DNA of 64,000 bases from Chryseobacterium sp. (GTDB lineage: Bacteria > Bacteroidota > Bacteroidia > Flavobacteriales > Weeksellaceae), in contig NZ_JAFAJM010000020.1 of the NCBI RefSeq assembly GCF_019236175.1, positions 1-64,000 of the forward strand, read 5' to 3'. The notes under the pieces were generated by a model. That model was not told the origin of the DNA. It did no database searches and was given only the letters and a program-made list of their open reading frames with translations. How positions within the stretch are numbered: the first letter of the stretch is position 1; the number at the start of each line of letters is the position of its first letter. The translations under genes and the position numbers were made by a program. Of the stretch, positions 52,705 through 61,263 are shown piece by piece.

Positions 52705-52774
52705 CTTAATAATTTTTTTTTATAAAACGTATTGGTAATGTCTAGTTAAATAATCAAACCTTTTGTAACACAAT

Positions 52775-53443
52775 TTAGTCAAATGAAAAATTCTCAGGAT
52801 ATTTCCAGCCTATAAACTCAACATCATCATAAAATTGCATAAAAACAACAAACATATCTCTAAAGTCTAAATATTGATATTTGAAAACTTTAGGATTGTT
52901 ACATTCTCCATTTGACAAAATATCAGAACTTAAATCCTCTTTCAAAAAATCAACTCCAGCAATTGTATTTACGCCATTTTCATAAATAATCCTTTTTGAT
53001 ATACTTTGAATAATTCCTTTTGCTGGTTTCTCTTTGTGATAAAAGTATATTCCCCGCACTATTTTTTCAATAAATAATTCAGCTTCATTTTGTTCTAAAG
53101 GTAAAAACCAATGTGGTTTCCCATCAATTTTTCCAGATCTACTATTTTCTTCTAAATTCTTAATAAATGACTGTTTCTCCTTTCTTTCAAATCCTCTTTT
53201 AACTCTCGTATTTAAATCGTTGATAGCAATCTCATTTGTTTTAAATGCCTTTATTAAAAACTGAAATTTCTCGTCTAAATAAGATAAATTATTGTTATGA
53301 TCCGAACAAGAGGGTACTGTCATAAGATTCTCCCTATGCCCTCTTGGAAAAAATGTAAAAGGAGGAACATGCTCCTTTGTAGTATTATTTAAAGGCAGAT
53401 TTACACCGCACCAATAACATATTTTTGGTAAATTATTCTTCAA
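52775..53443 (-). CDS. HNH-like treble-clef protein
   Basis: 222 residues. The N-terminus shows a zinc-knuckle HNH pattern: CYWCGVNLP, then KEHVPP (the EHV/His core), then CSDHNNNLSYLDEKF. This is the arrangement of HNH endonucleases and of non-catalytic HNH-type zinc domains found in defence operons. The remaining 150 residues are unassigned. The start at 53443 is a TTG that overlaps the stop codon of a 53-codon open frame, consistent with translational coupling; it directly precedes the zinc motif, so a longer form is unlikely. DNA cutting is inferred. Confidence 0.75.
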   Translation of the reverse strand: MKNNLPKICYWCGVNLPLNNTTKEHVPPFTFFPRGHRENLMTVPSCSDHNNNLSYLDEKFQFLIKAFKTNEIAINDLNTRVKRGFERKEKQSFIKNLEENSRSGKIDGKPHWFLPLEQNEAELFIEKIVRGIYFYHKEKPAKGIIQSISKRIIYENGVNTIAGVDFLKEDLSSDILSNGECNNPKVFKYQYLDFRDMFVVFMQFYDDVEFIGWKYPENFSFD

Positions 53444-53601
53444 TATATTCTAATATTTGATTTGACAAAGGATTTTATTTTCGGAATTATATCAAACGGA
53501 GAAAAAAGTCGGCGATAATTAGCCTCTTTAAAATTAGACGAAATGAATTCTTTTGAATACAGTTGGTTTACAAAACTTTCAGCATTGAAAAGCATATACA
53601 T
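53440..53601 (-). CDS. Possible 53-residue protein between GNAT and HNH genes
   Basis: ATG-started frame (MYMLFNAESFVNQLYSK...) ending FVKSNIRIY, 14 bases after the GNAT gene and ending by overlapping the TTG start of the HNH-like gene. The amino-acid mix is plausible for a small protein and the tight spacing fits an operon, but no family is recognised. Alternatively it is a remnant or the frameshifted N-terminal part of the HNH gene. Confidence 0.4.
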   Translation of the reverse strand: MYMLFNAESFVNQLYSKEFISSNFKEANYRRLFSPFDIIPKIKSFVKSNIRIY

Positions 53602-53615
53602 AATAAAGAAGTAAT

Positions 53616-54467
53616 TTACACTTCTTCACGCAAAGTATTTACACTGATATATTTACTAATCTGTTCATACCCTATTTCCTGAAACATCTTATTTGTAATT
53701 GGATTATTTGCATCGGAAACTATTCCGCAACGATCACCATCTTCTAAAATCTGTTTCGTGATTTCGTAGACCAGACTTTTTGCATACCCCTTACCCCTAT
53801 GGTTTGGTTGGGTATACAAATTACCTATAATAGACATTTCACTTTCACTGTCCAATATTGTCGCAACAGAGACAATTTCACCGTTTACTTGCCAATTGAC
53901 GCTTGTTTTAGAATAAATCGATTGTAAAGATATTTTACTGGCATTTACTTGGTCTCGTCCTTCTCTATGTCCCCATTCTTCAATCCCAAAATCATAAGTC
54001 ATTTGTGCAATTATGTCAAGATCATTAATTGAACTTAAGTATGGTTTACCAATAATTTCTTCTTCCTTCCTATCCTTAAGTTCAAAACATTCAAATAAAT
54101 TACGCTCTTTGAAAACTTCATATGTGATTCCACTCTTTTCAAACAGATCCTTTATCAAGTCGAGGGTTCCGCAAAAACTAAATCGTTTTGTATATTTATC
54201 TATTTCAATTTTACTTAATAAGCCTAGAATAATCGAATCTGACCACTTTAACGCATATAAATAATATACCGAATCAGCCCATACACAAATCACATTGCCC
54301 CCGTTCTGATCAATAATATTATAACCCGCATATATAGATTGATTACCATTATTAAGCTCATTAAAATATTTAATTAAATGATAGTGCGAAAGCCTATTTT
54401 TAAATATTAATTCCTTATTGGCATTATAAAAATCATGAACTCTTGAATATTCAATAATTTCAAACAT
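53616..54467 (-). CDS. GNAT-family N-acetyltransferase with N-terminal extension
   Basis: 283 residues. The catalytic GNAT domain is in the C-terminal half, with motif A GNLYTQPNHRGKGYAKSLVYEI and motif B ANNPITNKMFQEIGYEQIS. The N-terminal 130 residues form a second alpha/beta domain without the acetyl-CoA loop, as in FR47-type two-lobed proteins. The substrate is unknown. It begins the short run GNAT - small frame - HNH that lies between the Avs-like and ABC-3C systems, 71 bases after the ABC-3C ATPase gene. Whether it takes part in defence or is a passenger cannot be told. Confidence 0.8.
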   Translation of the reverse strand: MFEIIEYSRVHDFYNANKELIFKNRLSHYHLIKYFNELNNGNQSIYAGYNIIDQNGGNVICVWADSVYYLYALKWSDSIILGLLSKIEIDKYTKRFSFCGTLDLIKDLFEKSGITYEVFKERNLFECFELKDRKEEEIIGKPYLSSINDLDIIAQMTYDFGIEEWGHREGRDQVNASKISLQSIYSKTSVNWQVNGEIVSVATILDSESEMSIIGNLYTQPNHRGKGYAKSLVYEITKQILEDGDRCGIVSDANNPITNKMFQEIGYEQISKYISVNTLREEV

Positions 54468-54538
54468 AATTTTGATTTATTTGTCAATAACAATTAAAAA
54501 GTAAACACCTATTTATATATAGTGAAAACAAATAATTA

Positions 54539-56470
54539 TTAAATTAATTTACTACCCTCTTTACTCCAACGATATTTAATGAATTGAGAAAATTCTTCTT
54601 CGTCAGCGTGTTCTAAGACAATAATTTGAGGTTTAAATCCACATTCCGATTCTATGGTTGTAATTTCATGAGATAATACCTTAAAAATGTTTTTAACCTG
54701 TAGAATATTATCATCCTTTTTATTATTATCATTCGCTTCCTCTTCTTCCAATTTCCCATAAACTTTTGGAAAATAAACCTGGCTAGGTTGATCCAATATT
54801 AAAATTGAAGGAATACGAGAAGACTCAGTTACTGAATGTAAATATAGAAAGCCTAGAAAAGCTGATAAATGGATGGCCAACCAATTGGATCCACTCCCCA
54901 TCTCCGACAACAGTATGTTTTCTCTTTCATCAATAGTGTATTTAAGAGCAAATTTCTCTAAATCAAACCAAATTTTTCCTGGTTTAAATTCATCTTCAAA
55001 ATCTAGCTGATTACAAATTTCACTCATTTTTTCGCTCAATAAAACCTCAGCTTTTTGTAATTTTTCTTTGAGATTATACCCTGACAGTTTTGATTTTAAT
55101 TCTTCTATATATTCAATGAGTTCAGTGAAGTCATTTTTGTCAGCTGCAAGCAATTGGCTTCTTTCAATAAGGGTCGCAGCAGTTGCTTCTGTCCGTCCTT
55201 TCAATAACAATCCTTTTTCATAATCTTCACGACTGTTAAATTCCAACGTAATTTGATTATTAATTTCCTCAGCTTTTATAGAGAGCGATTTTATTTCTTT
55301 TTTAAGCTGATCTCTCTGTTTTCTTAATGTGCCACTTTCTTCACTTGTATCATTAACATACACGCCAATTTTTTCAAATTCGTTGACAAGCATTTGGTTT
55401 GACTCCTGTACTATATTGATTTTTTCTTTTATCTCTTTAACTTCTTGTTCACAAAGTGGACAATGAATTTCCTCAACAACTTGAGGTATGGAAGCCATTG
55501 CCTTCAATCTTTTTATGTTGCTCCCATAATTTTTTGATAGACTGTTATTATCCTTAATTGTATCAATAAGATTTTCAACATTTATCAGCTCTTTCTTTTT
55601 TTCAGTGATTTCATGATCAATTTTTCCCAATAACAAAGGTAAATTTTGATCTGCTACTGAATTTGCATTCGCCTTAGGTAAATCTTTAGAGAGTTTTTTT
55701 AAATCACTTAAGCTAATTTCACTGTCTAAATTTTTGCCTAAAAATGTGTAATATATCGACAAACTATTATACAAATCAGTTCTAAGTTGCTCGCTATTTA
55801 TTTTTAGCTTTTCTGCTATTTTTTTATTTCTTGAAAGCTCTTTCTGTTTTTCTTCTAGTTCCCGTCTTAAATCGAAATACTCGGCATTTTCCCAACCCAT
55901 AAGAATAGAGTAATCATCAATTGTTTTTTTTCTCTTATAGAAATCATCAAAACGATAAAAAAGACTGTGCTTGTTAGCTATAAGATTTTGATGTTGAAAT
56001 ATGAATGGCGCAAAGCTCCTCATAGTTACCTTGCCACCTGAGGTTCTTTTGTCCTCTTCGATATCTGTTCTAGTATCCAAAACTGATATGCCGAGATGCT
56101 TTTCAAATTCCTTTTTTGCATCATTCAAATCCATTAAAGATTTATCAGAAAAATATTCAAGAGAAAAATTTTCTAATACTTTTGGATCAATTTCTACAAC
56201 AAAATACATTGAATTGCTGTTTTTTTTCCTGGCAATCACTAAGAATTTCTCCATAATTTTCAATACAATACAGTAAAATTCAGTCCAATCTGTAATTATC
56301 CCCTTTGGAATTGTTGACCGACTTGCAAAAAGACAGTAATCTATTATTTCGATGACAGCACTTTTTCCAGTTTTTGAATCCCCTGTAATTATATTTAATC
56401 CCTCTTCAAATTTTAGATTTCTAACTTGATCGCCGTTAAATAGAAATATATGTGATATTGATGCTTTCAT
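54539..56470 (-). CDS. ABC-3C system SMC-like ATPase (DUF3732 family)
   Basis: 643-residue SMC/Rad50-like ATPase. The head starts with Walker A GDSKTGKS (30-37); two long coiled-coil arms (about 205-330 and 355-495) meet at a zinc-hook-like CPLC (Cys337, Cys340); the C-terminal head carries the ABC signature LLSEMGSGSNWLAIHLS and the family-typical Walker B ILILDQPSQVYFPKVY (Asp560). DUF3732 ATPases are the motor part of three-component ABC systems proposed to detect foreign DNA or its processing and release effectors. It ends a three-gene operon, 4 bases after the middle component. Confidence 0.9.
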   Translation of the reverse strand: MKASISHIFLFNGDQVRNLKFEEGLNIITGDSKTGKSAVIEIIDYCLFASRSTIPKGIITDWTEFYCIVLKIMEKFLVIARKKNSNSMYFVVEIDPKVLENFSLEYFSDKSLMDLNDAKKEFEKHLGISVLDTRTDIEEDKRTSGGKVTMRSFAPFIFQHQNLIANKHSLFYRFDDFYKRKKTIDDYSILMGWENAEYFDLRRELEEKQKELSRNKKIAEKLKINSEQLRTDLYNSLSIYYTFLGKNLDSEISLSDLKKLSKDLPKANANSVADQNLPLLLGKIDHEITEKKKELINVENLIDTIKDNNSLSKNYGSNIKRLKAMASIPQVVEEIHCPLCEQEVKEIKEKINIVQESNQMLVNEFEKIGVYVNDTSEESGTLRKQRDQLKKEIKSLSIKAEEINNQITLEFNSREDYEKGLLLKGRTEATAATLIERSQLLAADKNDFTELIEYIEELKSKLSGYNLKEKLQKAEVLLSEKMSEICNQLDFEDEFKPGKIWFDLEKFALKYTIDERENILLSEMGSGSNWLAIHLSAFLGFLYLHSVTESSRIPSILILDQPSQVYFPKVYGKLEEEEANDNNKKDDNILQVKNIFKVLSHEITTIESECGFKPQIIVLEHADEEEFSQFIKYRWSKEGSKLI

Positions 56471-56474
56471 GATA

Positions 56475-56930
56475 TTAAAAACTATAGAATATTTTGGTAT
56501 AATCTTCTTTGGATAATATATTTCCCAAGTTAAAGGCTGCCTTATAATATTCTTTAAGCAGACTATTTGGTTCTTGAGAATATTGGATTTGAATCTTCTC
56601 TTTTAGTAATACATAAGAATTAAGCTCTATAGAATACAAGTTTGAAAGAGTTATTAATGCTTCTTTAGATTTATAATTATAATTTTTTAAAAGCTCTTCA
56701 ATCCCAATCATTTTTTTTCTGACATCACTATCAAAAAATGTTTTAAATGAACTTCTAGAATTTGATTTCGCCAATTTATTCTTGATATGTTCATCATACA
56801 GCAACGGCAAAATGTAATAAATGAGTTCTAATTTTAACTTCTTATCCTTTGCTCCACACAAAGCAAACATTAATAATTTGGATGTGAAGAGAGGATTAAA
56901 TAGTATTTTCTCTACTTCTTTTATTTTCAT
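56475..56930 (-). CDS. ABC-3C system middle component
   Basis: 151-residue helical protein (VEKILFNPLFTSKLLMFALCGAKDKKLKLELIYYILPLLYDEHIKNKLAKSNSRS as its core). It matches the short 'middle component' that connects the first protein and the SMC-like ATPase in three-component ABC systems. Its start overlaps the stop codon of the upstream gene by 4 bases and its stop is 4 bases before the ATPase gene. Identification depends strongly on this context. Confidence 0.78.
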   Translation of the reverse strand: MKIKEVEKILFNPLFTSKLLMFALCGAKDKKLKLELIYYILPLLYDEHIKNKLAKSNSRSSFKTFFDSDVRKKMIGIEELLKNYNYKSKEALITLSNLYSIELNSYVLLKEKIQIQYSQEPNSLLKEYYKAAFNLGNILSKEDYTKIFYSF

Positions 56931-58057
56931 TCTAAATCTGTTTCTTTAAACTGCCACTCAAAATCTGTTGTTTCTGTGATGTTATGAATTCTTCCGTCCC
57001 TATAAAATTTTTCAGTTCCGTTCACTCCTCTAATATTATTACAGCTTTTTCTTATACTATTGAAATACACATTTCTCGAAGAAGAGAGATGTGTATTATC
57101 CAAGAAAGAATTTAATGTTAAGCTATAAGATACAAAACTTTTTTCCGTATTCATTTCTGATTGAATATCATTTTCATACGACAGAAGGTTTTTCTCCAGT
57201 CCCGGATTAACAATCAATAATTCCTTATAAGCTTCCTCAGATCTAACATAATCTTGAAAAGCTTGATGCAAATCGGTTCTTTTCAAACAAATATTTTCTA
57301 ATTTTTCAATAAACTTATATCCTTTTGATAGATAATCTTTAGGCACCTGATCTCTATGAATTATAGGAAACGGTGTATAATCTTTTGCGTATTGCCCCAA
57401 ACTGTCTCGAAGGTCGTCTTTAAAATCTGTGATATTAATTTCCCATTTGTCAGAATTTTCAATAGCTCTATCAGTTAGATAACCTTGTAAAATCCAAATC
57501 GCAATTCTTTTAAATTGATCATGTATTAAAGAAAATGCTGGATGCTCTTCCAGCTCCTTTAATTTCTCCTCTATTTTAGGCTGGTTATGATAAATCACAA
57601 ATTTCTCCAAAATATTTAGTAGTTTATCCTTTGTAGACTTGTTACCGTCAATAATTATATCTTTAAATGGTTTAGAAGTCGTAGAAATATTATGTTCATT
57701 CAACCTTTTGTACTTGATAGTCTTAGAAAGCATATTCCAACCAAAGAAAATACTATCCTCTTTAATATTTTGTGTAGTATGCAAAATAAATTTGTCATTA
57801 AATTTCAATTTATCATATTCCTCCACGAGGTTTTTTAACGTTTTCCAAACATCAGTAGAATTACTGGTCAGATTTGAATCTGATAGATGATGTTTCACTT
57901 CTGTAGCTTTTACTCCTTGTTGGATATCACCAAAGCATTCGATGTAAACATGTTCACCTTTTTTAGCATTTAGGCATGACTCTAGGGCAATTAGTTTTTG
58001 ATATTCAAAACCTAACTGCTTTTTGGTAGAATCATTATCTACTGTTTCTTTAGCCAT
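56927..58057 (-). CDS. ABC-3C system effector-type protein with Cap4-like nuclease fold
   Basis: 376 residues. The N-terminus resembles the Cap4/DUF4297-type PD-(D/E)XK nuclease: GFEYQ, IECFGD (Glu40, Asp44) and TEVKHH (Glu53, Lys55), then WKTLKNLVEEYDKL. The C-terminal 200 residues (from about 175) are helical and probably are the ABC-3C C-terminal domain that binds the middle component. It is the first gene of the operon. Within ABC-3C systems the first protein usually carries the effector; DNA cleavage here is inferred from the motif. Confidence 0.8.
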   Translation of the reverse strand: MAKETVDNDSTKKQLGFEYQKLIALESCLNAKKGEHVYIECFGDIQQGVKATEVKHHLSDSNLTSNSTDVWKTLKNLVEEYDKLKFNDKFILHTTQNIKEDSIFFGWNMLSKTIKYKRLNEHNISTTSKPFKDIIIDGNKSTKDKLLNILEKFVIYHNQPKIEEKLKELEEHPAFSLIHDQFKRIAIWILQGYLTDRAIENSDKWEINITDFKDDLRDSLGQYAKDYTPFPIIHRDQVPKDYLSKGYKFIEKLENICLKRTDLHQAFQDYVRSEEAYKELLIVNPGLEKNLLSYENDIQSEMNTEKSFVSYSLTLNSFLDNTHLSSSRNVYFNSIRKSCNNIRGVNGTEKFYRDGRIHNITETTDFEWQFKETDLE

Positions 58058-58888
58058 TATTATAAATTTCTAGGTATTAATAATTATTTATTGTTAGCAA
58101 GCATCTGCTATTTTCCAATAAATAACTTCAGAATTCATATGTATTATGCAACATTCGGAATAAAGTAAACCAAATTTTTACGGCTTACCGTAATGTGCTT
58201 TAATAAAATACAAAGAAAAGATTAGAATTGATTCTCTAACTTTTATTTCATGGTTAATTTTATGGAATAGCCTACACTAAGGATAACCAAACATATTTTA
58301 TGCAATATAGTAAATTTGTTATTTAATGATAACATTTTACTCAATACTATTGGATTTCCTAAAGAAAGAAAGAAAGAAGTCCAGTATTTTTTTATTAAGT
58401 TCTAATCTGTACTGGATAACTAATATTTTTAGTTATATTTATTAATAATTTAAAAGAATTATATTGCTCTTTTTAATAATGTAAAAGGTTACAAAATATA
58501 AGGATTGTTGGAATTATATTCTATGGCAGATTCATAGCAGTCTTTTGTTATATTACTTGAAATATAGGTTTTTTGAAAGTGAAGAGGGTTAGTTCGAATC
58601 CCTCCCTTTTATCATCATTCCTCTTAAACACTAGTTTTTAATGAAAAGACTAAATTCTAGTTGCTAAATAACCAACACTAAAAACTCACCAATACGGATA
58701 AAAATAATTGGAAGTAAGGTGCGCAATTGATTAGAACCAAATATTCAAATTTTCAAAATCACAATCCCATGAAGATAACTTAACAGAAATCAAACAAAAA
58801 GAATAAAATAGTAACAACCTTATTTTCAGATATATAGATCTAAAATATTTTCAATATCATTATAAAAATAGTTTGGGTAGCCTACCAG
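58058..58888. other. Gene-free right end of the element
   Basis: About 830 bases, very AT-rich, with no open frame of protein character. It must contain the ABC-3C promoter, which I could not pin to a TAnnTTTG box, and a tRNA T-arm-like segment (58584-58604). Unassigned bases here are where right-end recombination sequences would be expected. Confidence 0.6.
58584..58604 (+). other. tRNA T-arm-like remnant
   Basis: GAGGG and CCCTC (58584-58588, 58600-58604) pair around an 11-base loop that ends in TTCGAAT, the standard T-loop sequence, with four extra bases before it. The next bases resemble a tRNA acceptor 3' strand. No cloverleaf exists upstream, so it may be a relic 3' tRNA fragment or attachment site of an earlier integration. 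Confidence 0.3.
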
Positions 58889-58893
58889 CGAGT

Positions 58894-58928
58894 TCACTTA
58901 AGGAGACAACTATTTGATAGTTGTCTCT
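58894..58928 (+). repeat. Right attachment-site repeat, with terminator copy
   Basis: Identical to 38443-38477. CGAG (58889-58892) extends the match left beyond one mismatch, as in the tRNA-Arg acceptor, and a T run follows the hairpin, so a working terminator was recreated on the chromosomal side. Confidence 0.8.
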
Positions 58929-59019
58929 TTTTTTTTATTCACAAATATCTTGAAATTGCGACAAAAACCGATTTAAGGCCATATCTTCCCCCCTACTTAT
59001 TCACATTATCGCATTTTTT

Positions 59020-60252
59020 TTAATCTTTAGCTTCTTTTTCACTTTTTTTCCGAAAAGCAAAATATATAATAATTACACTCATCAACATTAAAATGGATGC
59101 TAGAAAAAACGGAGCTCCTGAAAATTGAAATGGTGCTTTATCATGAGTGAAATAATAGAATAAGTTGGTCATCACTGGAGGTCCCAAAATAGAGGTAGCA
59201 CTCACTAAACCTGATAATGCCCCCTGCAGTTCCCCCTGTTCATTTGCAGGAACATTTTTACTGATTATTGATTGAAGTGCGGGTCCGCAGATCCCACCTA
59301 AGGAATAGGGAACGAGAAAAACAAACATCATCCATCCTTGATTGGTAAATGCAAAAAGCATTAAGCCTAATGCATAAAATAGCAACCCAACATATACACT
59401 TTTATATTCTCCTAATATTGGAGTTGTCCACCTAATCAGAATTCCTTGTACTAGGCCAAGCAATAAGCCAAGCAGACCAAGTGACAGACCTACAGTTCTT
59501 TCTGTCCAATTAAATTTATACATAGTAAAAAAATGCCAATTGCTTTGTACAGCGTGGAGGGCAACATACACCAAAATTAAAGCGATGACGAGATTTGATA
59601 TTTTCGACTGTTTTCTCAAAAAATTTACTGTTCCAATAGGGTTTGCACGTTTCCAGCTAAATGACCGACGCTTATCTTTTTCTAAACTTTCCGGTAGTAT
59701 GAGCAGGCCATAAAGAAAATTCACCATGCATAATATAGCAGCGAAATAAAAGGGAACTCTGGCTCCATAATGTCCAAGCAAACCGCCTATTACCGGACCT
59801 ATAATAAATCCTAATCCAAAAGCTGCGCCGATTAAGCCGAAATTTTTAGTTCTATCTTCTTCAGTGGATATATCAGCGATATATGCACTAGCTGTTGAAA
59901 TACTAGCCCCAGTAAGACCGGCAATGATTCTTCCTAAAAACAACCACCCGATAGAAGGCGCTAGTGCTAATAGTACATAATCAACAGCAAATCCAAAAAG
60001 AGAAATTAAAATAATTGGGCGTCTCCCATACTTATCACTAAGATTACCCACTATAGGTGCAAATATAAATTGCGTAATAGCATAAGCAAAGCCAAGCCAA
60101 CCTCCATATTTCGCAGCTTCACCAAGGTCACTATTGATAAGTTCTCCAATGAGTTTAGGAACCACGGGAAGTATAATTCCCCAACCTGTAATATCAATCA
60201 ACAACGTGACAAATATAAATCCAACAGCTGCTTTTTTACCTGTTTTTTTCAT
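59020..60252 (-). CDS. TetA-like MFS exporter (TCR/Tet family)
   Basis: 410-residue, 12-helix major facilitator resembling tetracycline/H+ antiporters of the TetA group. Seen are the first-helix motif LLIDITGWGIILPVVPKL, the loop 2-3 motif GNLSDKYGRRPIILISLFGF (motif A, with Asp), GRIIAGLTGASISTASAYIADIS and GPALQSIISKNVPANEQGELQGALSG in the second half. Chromosomal homologues occur widely in Flavobacteriia and may export other drugs; tetracycline resistance is not proven by sequence. It lies 108 bases downstream of an AraC-type regulator gene on the same strand, directly beside the right attachment repeat but outside the element. Confidence 0.87.
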   Translation of the reverse strand: MKKTGKKAAVGFIFVTLLIDITGWGIILPVVPKLIGELINSDLGEAAKYGGWLGFAYAITQFIFAPIVGNLSDKYGRRPIILISLFGFAVDYVLLALAPSIGWLFLGRIIAGLTGASISTASAYIADISTEEDRTKNFGLIGAAFGLGFIIGPVIGGLLGHYGARVPFYFAAILCMVNFLYGLLILPESLEKDKRRSFSWKRANPIGTVNFLRKQSKISNLVIALILVYVALHAVQSNWHFFTMYKFNWTERTVGLSLGLLGLLLGLVQGILIRWTTPILGEYKSVYVGLLFYALGLMLFAFTNQGWMMFVFLVPYSLGGICGPALQSIISKNVPANEQGELQGALSGLVSATSILGPPVMTNLFYYFTHDKAPFQFSGAPFFLASILMLMSVIIIYFAFRKKSEKEAKD

Positions 60253-60360
60253 ATTGTAAAATTAAACAGAGATAAAAAGGCAGGTATTAACAATTTAATG
60301 GTGTTTATGTACAATCTGAAAGCTCATCATATAAATAGTTTGGGCATAAAAGAATATAAA

Positions 60361-61263
60361 TTAGTATTCGTTTCTATAGGTTTTTGGCGACACTCCCACT
60401 ATTCTTTTAAAGTATCTGCAAAAAACACTTGTTTCTTCGAAATGAAGCTCATTGCTAATTTCTTTGATTGATAAATTAGAAGATTTCAGTAGTGTTTTAG
60501 CTTGTAGAATTGTGATATGATCAATCCACTGTAATATAGATTTTCCCGTTTTCTGTTTCAGGAAAGTGGAAAGATATTGTGGTGTTAAATGTAATTTTTC
60601 AGCATAAAACACAACGCTTCTCTGTTGATTCGCATGTTTTGAAATAAGTAGATAAAAATCATCTATAATCTCATGTGTACGGTTTTTCACTAAGCTTTTG
60701 TTATTCGGTAAAGAAGAATATACTTCAGAAATCATACTTATTAGAACCATAACAAGATGTCGAAGCATTTCCGTTTTATTATGGCTAGGTTTTTTATTGT
60801 AGAAATTCTGTATAAGCGTCAATAATTCATTTTGCAAATTTATTTCTTCAGGCTTAAGTCTGATAACGGGCTGCCATCTAATTTGGTGGTTCATTACAAA
60901 CTCACGTAAAATGGGAAATGCTGTAATAAAATCTAAGGAAAGACCAATGGTTACAATTTGGGCATCGTCACTTAATGATTTTGTATCCATCATCAATTGC
61001 GGCTGTAAAACAACAATATCACCCGCGTTCATTTCATATTCTAAAAAATGAATCTGTGCTTTCATGGATCCCTGTATCAGGAATCCTAGCAATAAACCAT
61101 CAAATAGACGGCTATTATTTGTATATTTCTTTTTAGGATCATTTTGTTGATTAAGAATAACGATCCCTTCCGTCTTTTTTGAAGAATCAAGATTGTACAA
61201 TGTATAGACATTATCCAAAGTTATCAATAGAGCCATGTGCAAATATCTAAAAAATGAAATCAT
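60361..61263 (-). CDS. AraC-family transcriptional regulator
   Basis: 300 residues with an N-terminal cupin-like sensor domain (GFLIQGSMKAQIHFLEYEMNAGDIVVLQPQLMMDTKSLSDDAQIVTIGLS) and a C-terminal double helix-turn-helix: FYAEKLHLTPQYLSTFLKQKTGKSILQWI and SIKEISNELHFEETSVFCRYFKRIVGVSPKTYR. The ligand is unknown. A second ATG at 61236 (MALLITLDN) could be the true start. It precedes the MFS exporter gene on the same strand, so it probably controls that exporter. Confidence 0.88.
   Translation of the reverse strand: MISFFRYLHMALLITLDNVYTLYNLDSSKKTEGIVILNQQNDPKKKYTNNSRLFDGLLLGFLIQGSMKAQIHFLEYEMNAGDIVVLQPQLMMDTKSLSDDAQIVTIGLSLDFITAFPILREFVMNHQIRWQPVIRLKPEEINLQNELLTLIQNFYNKKPSHNKTEMLRHLVMVLISMISEVYSSLPNNKSLVKNRTHEIIDDFYLLISKHANQQRSVVFYAEKLHLTPQYLSTFLKQKTGKSILQWIDHITILQAKTLLKSSNLSIKEISNELHFEETSVFCRYFKRIVGVSPKTYRNEY

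Larger units (their letters stand above)
38443..58928. mobile_element. Integrated element of about 20.5 kb carrying defence genes
   Basis: Bounded by two direct repeats of 35 identical bases (38443-38477 and 58894-58928) that correspond to the tRNA-Arg 3' end and its terminator; with flanks the match runs about 49 positions with two mismatches. A large serine recombinase and a small overlapping gene lie just inside the left end. Nearly all cargo genes are on the minus strand and belong to defence-type families. No conjugation, replication or phage-structure genes are seen, so it is probably an integrative (perhaps mobilisable) genomic island and not a prophage or ICE. Boundaries are inferred from the repeats. 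Confidence 0.75.

Noticed and set aside
38443..58928. Prophage or integrative conjugative element
   Set aside because: No capsid, terminase, tail, relaxase, Tra or replication genes are seen between the repeats; only a serine recombinase and defence-type cargo.
58452..58928. A full tRNA gene near the right repeat
   Set aside because: Neither the T-arm-like segment at 58584 nor the acceptor-like bases before the repeat at 58889 are preceded by D-arm or anticodon-arm sequence.
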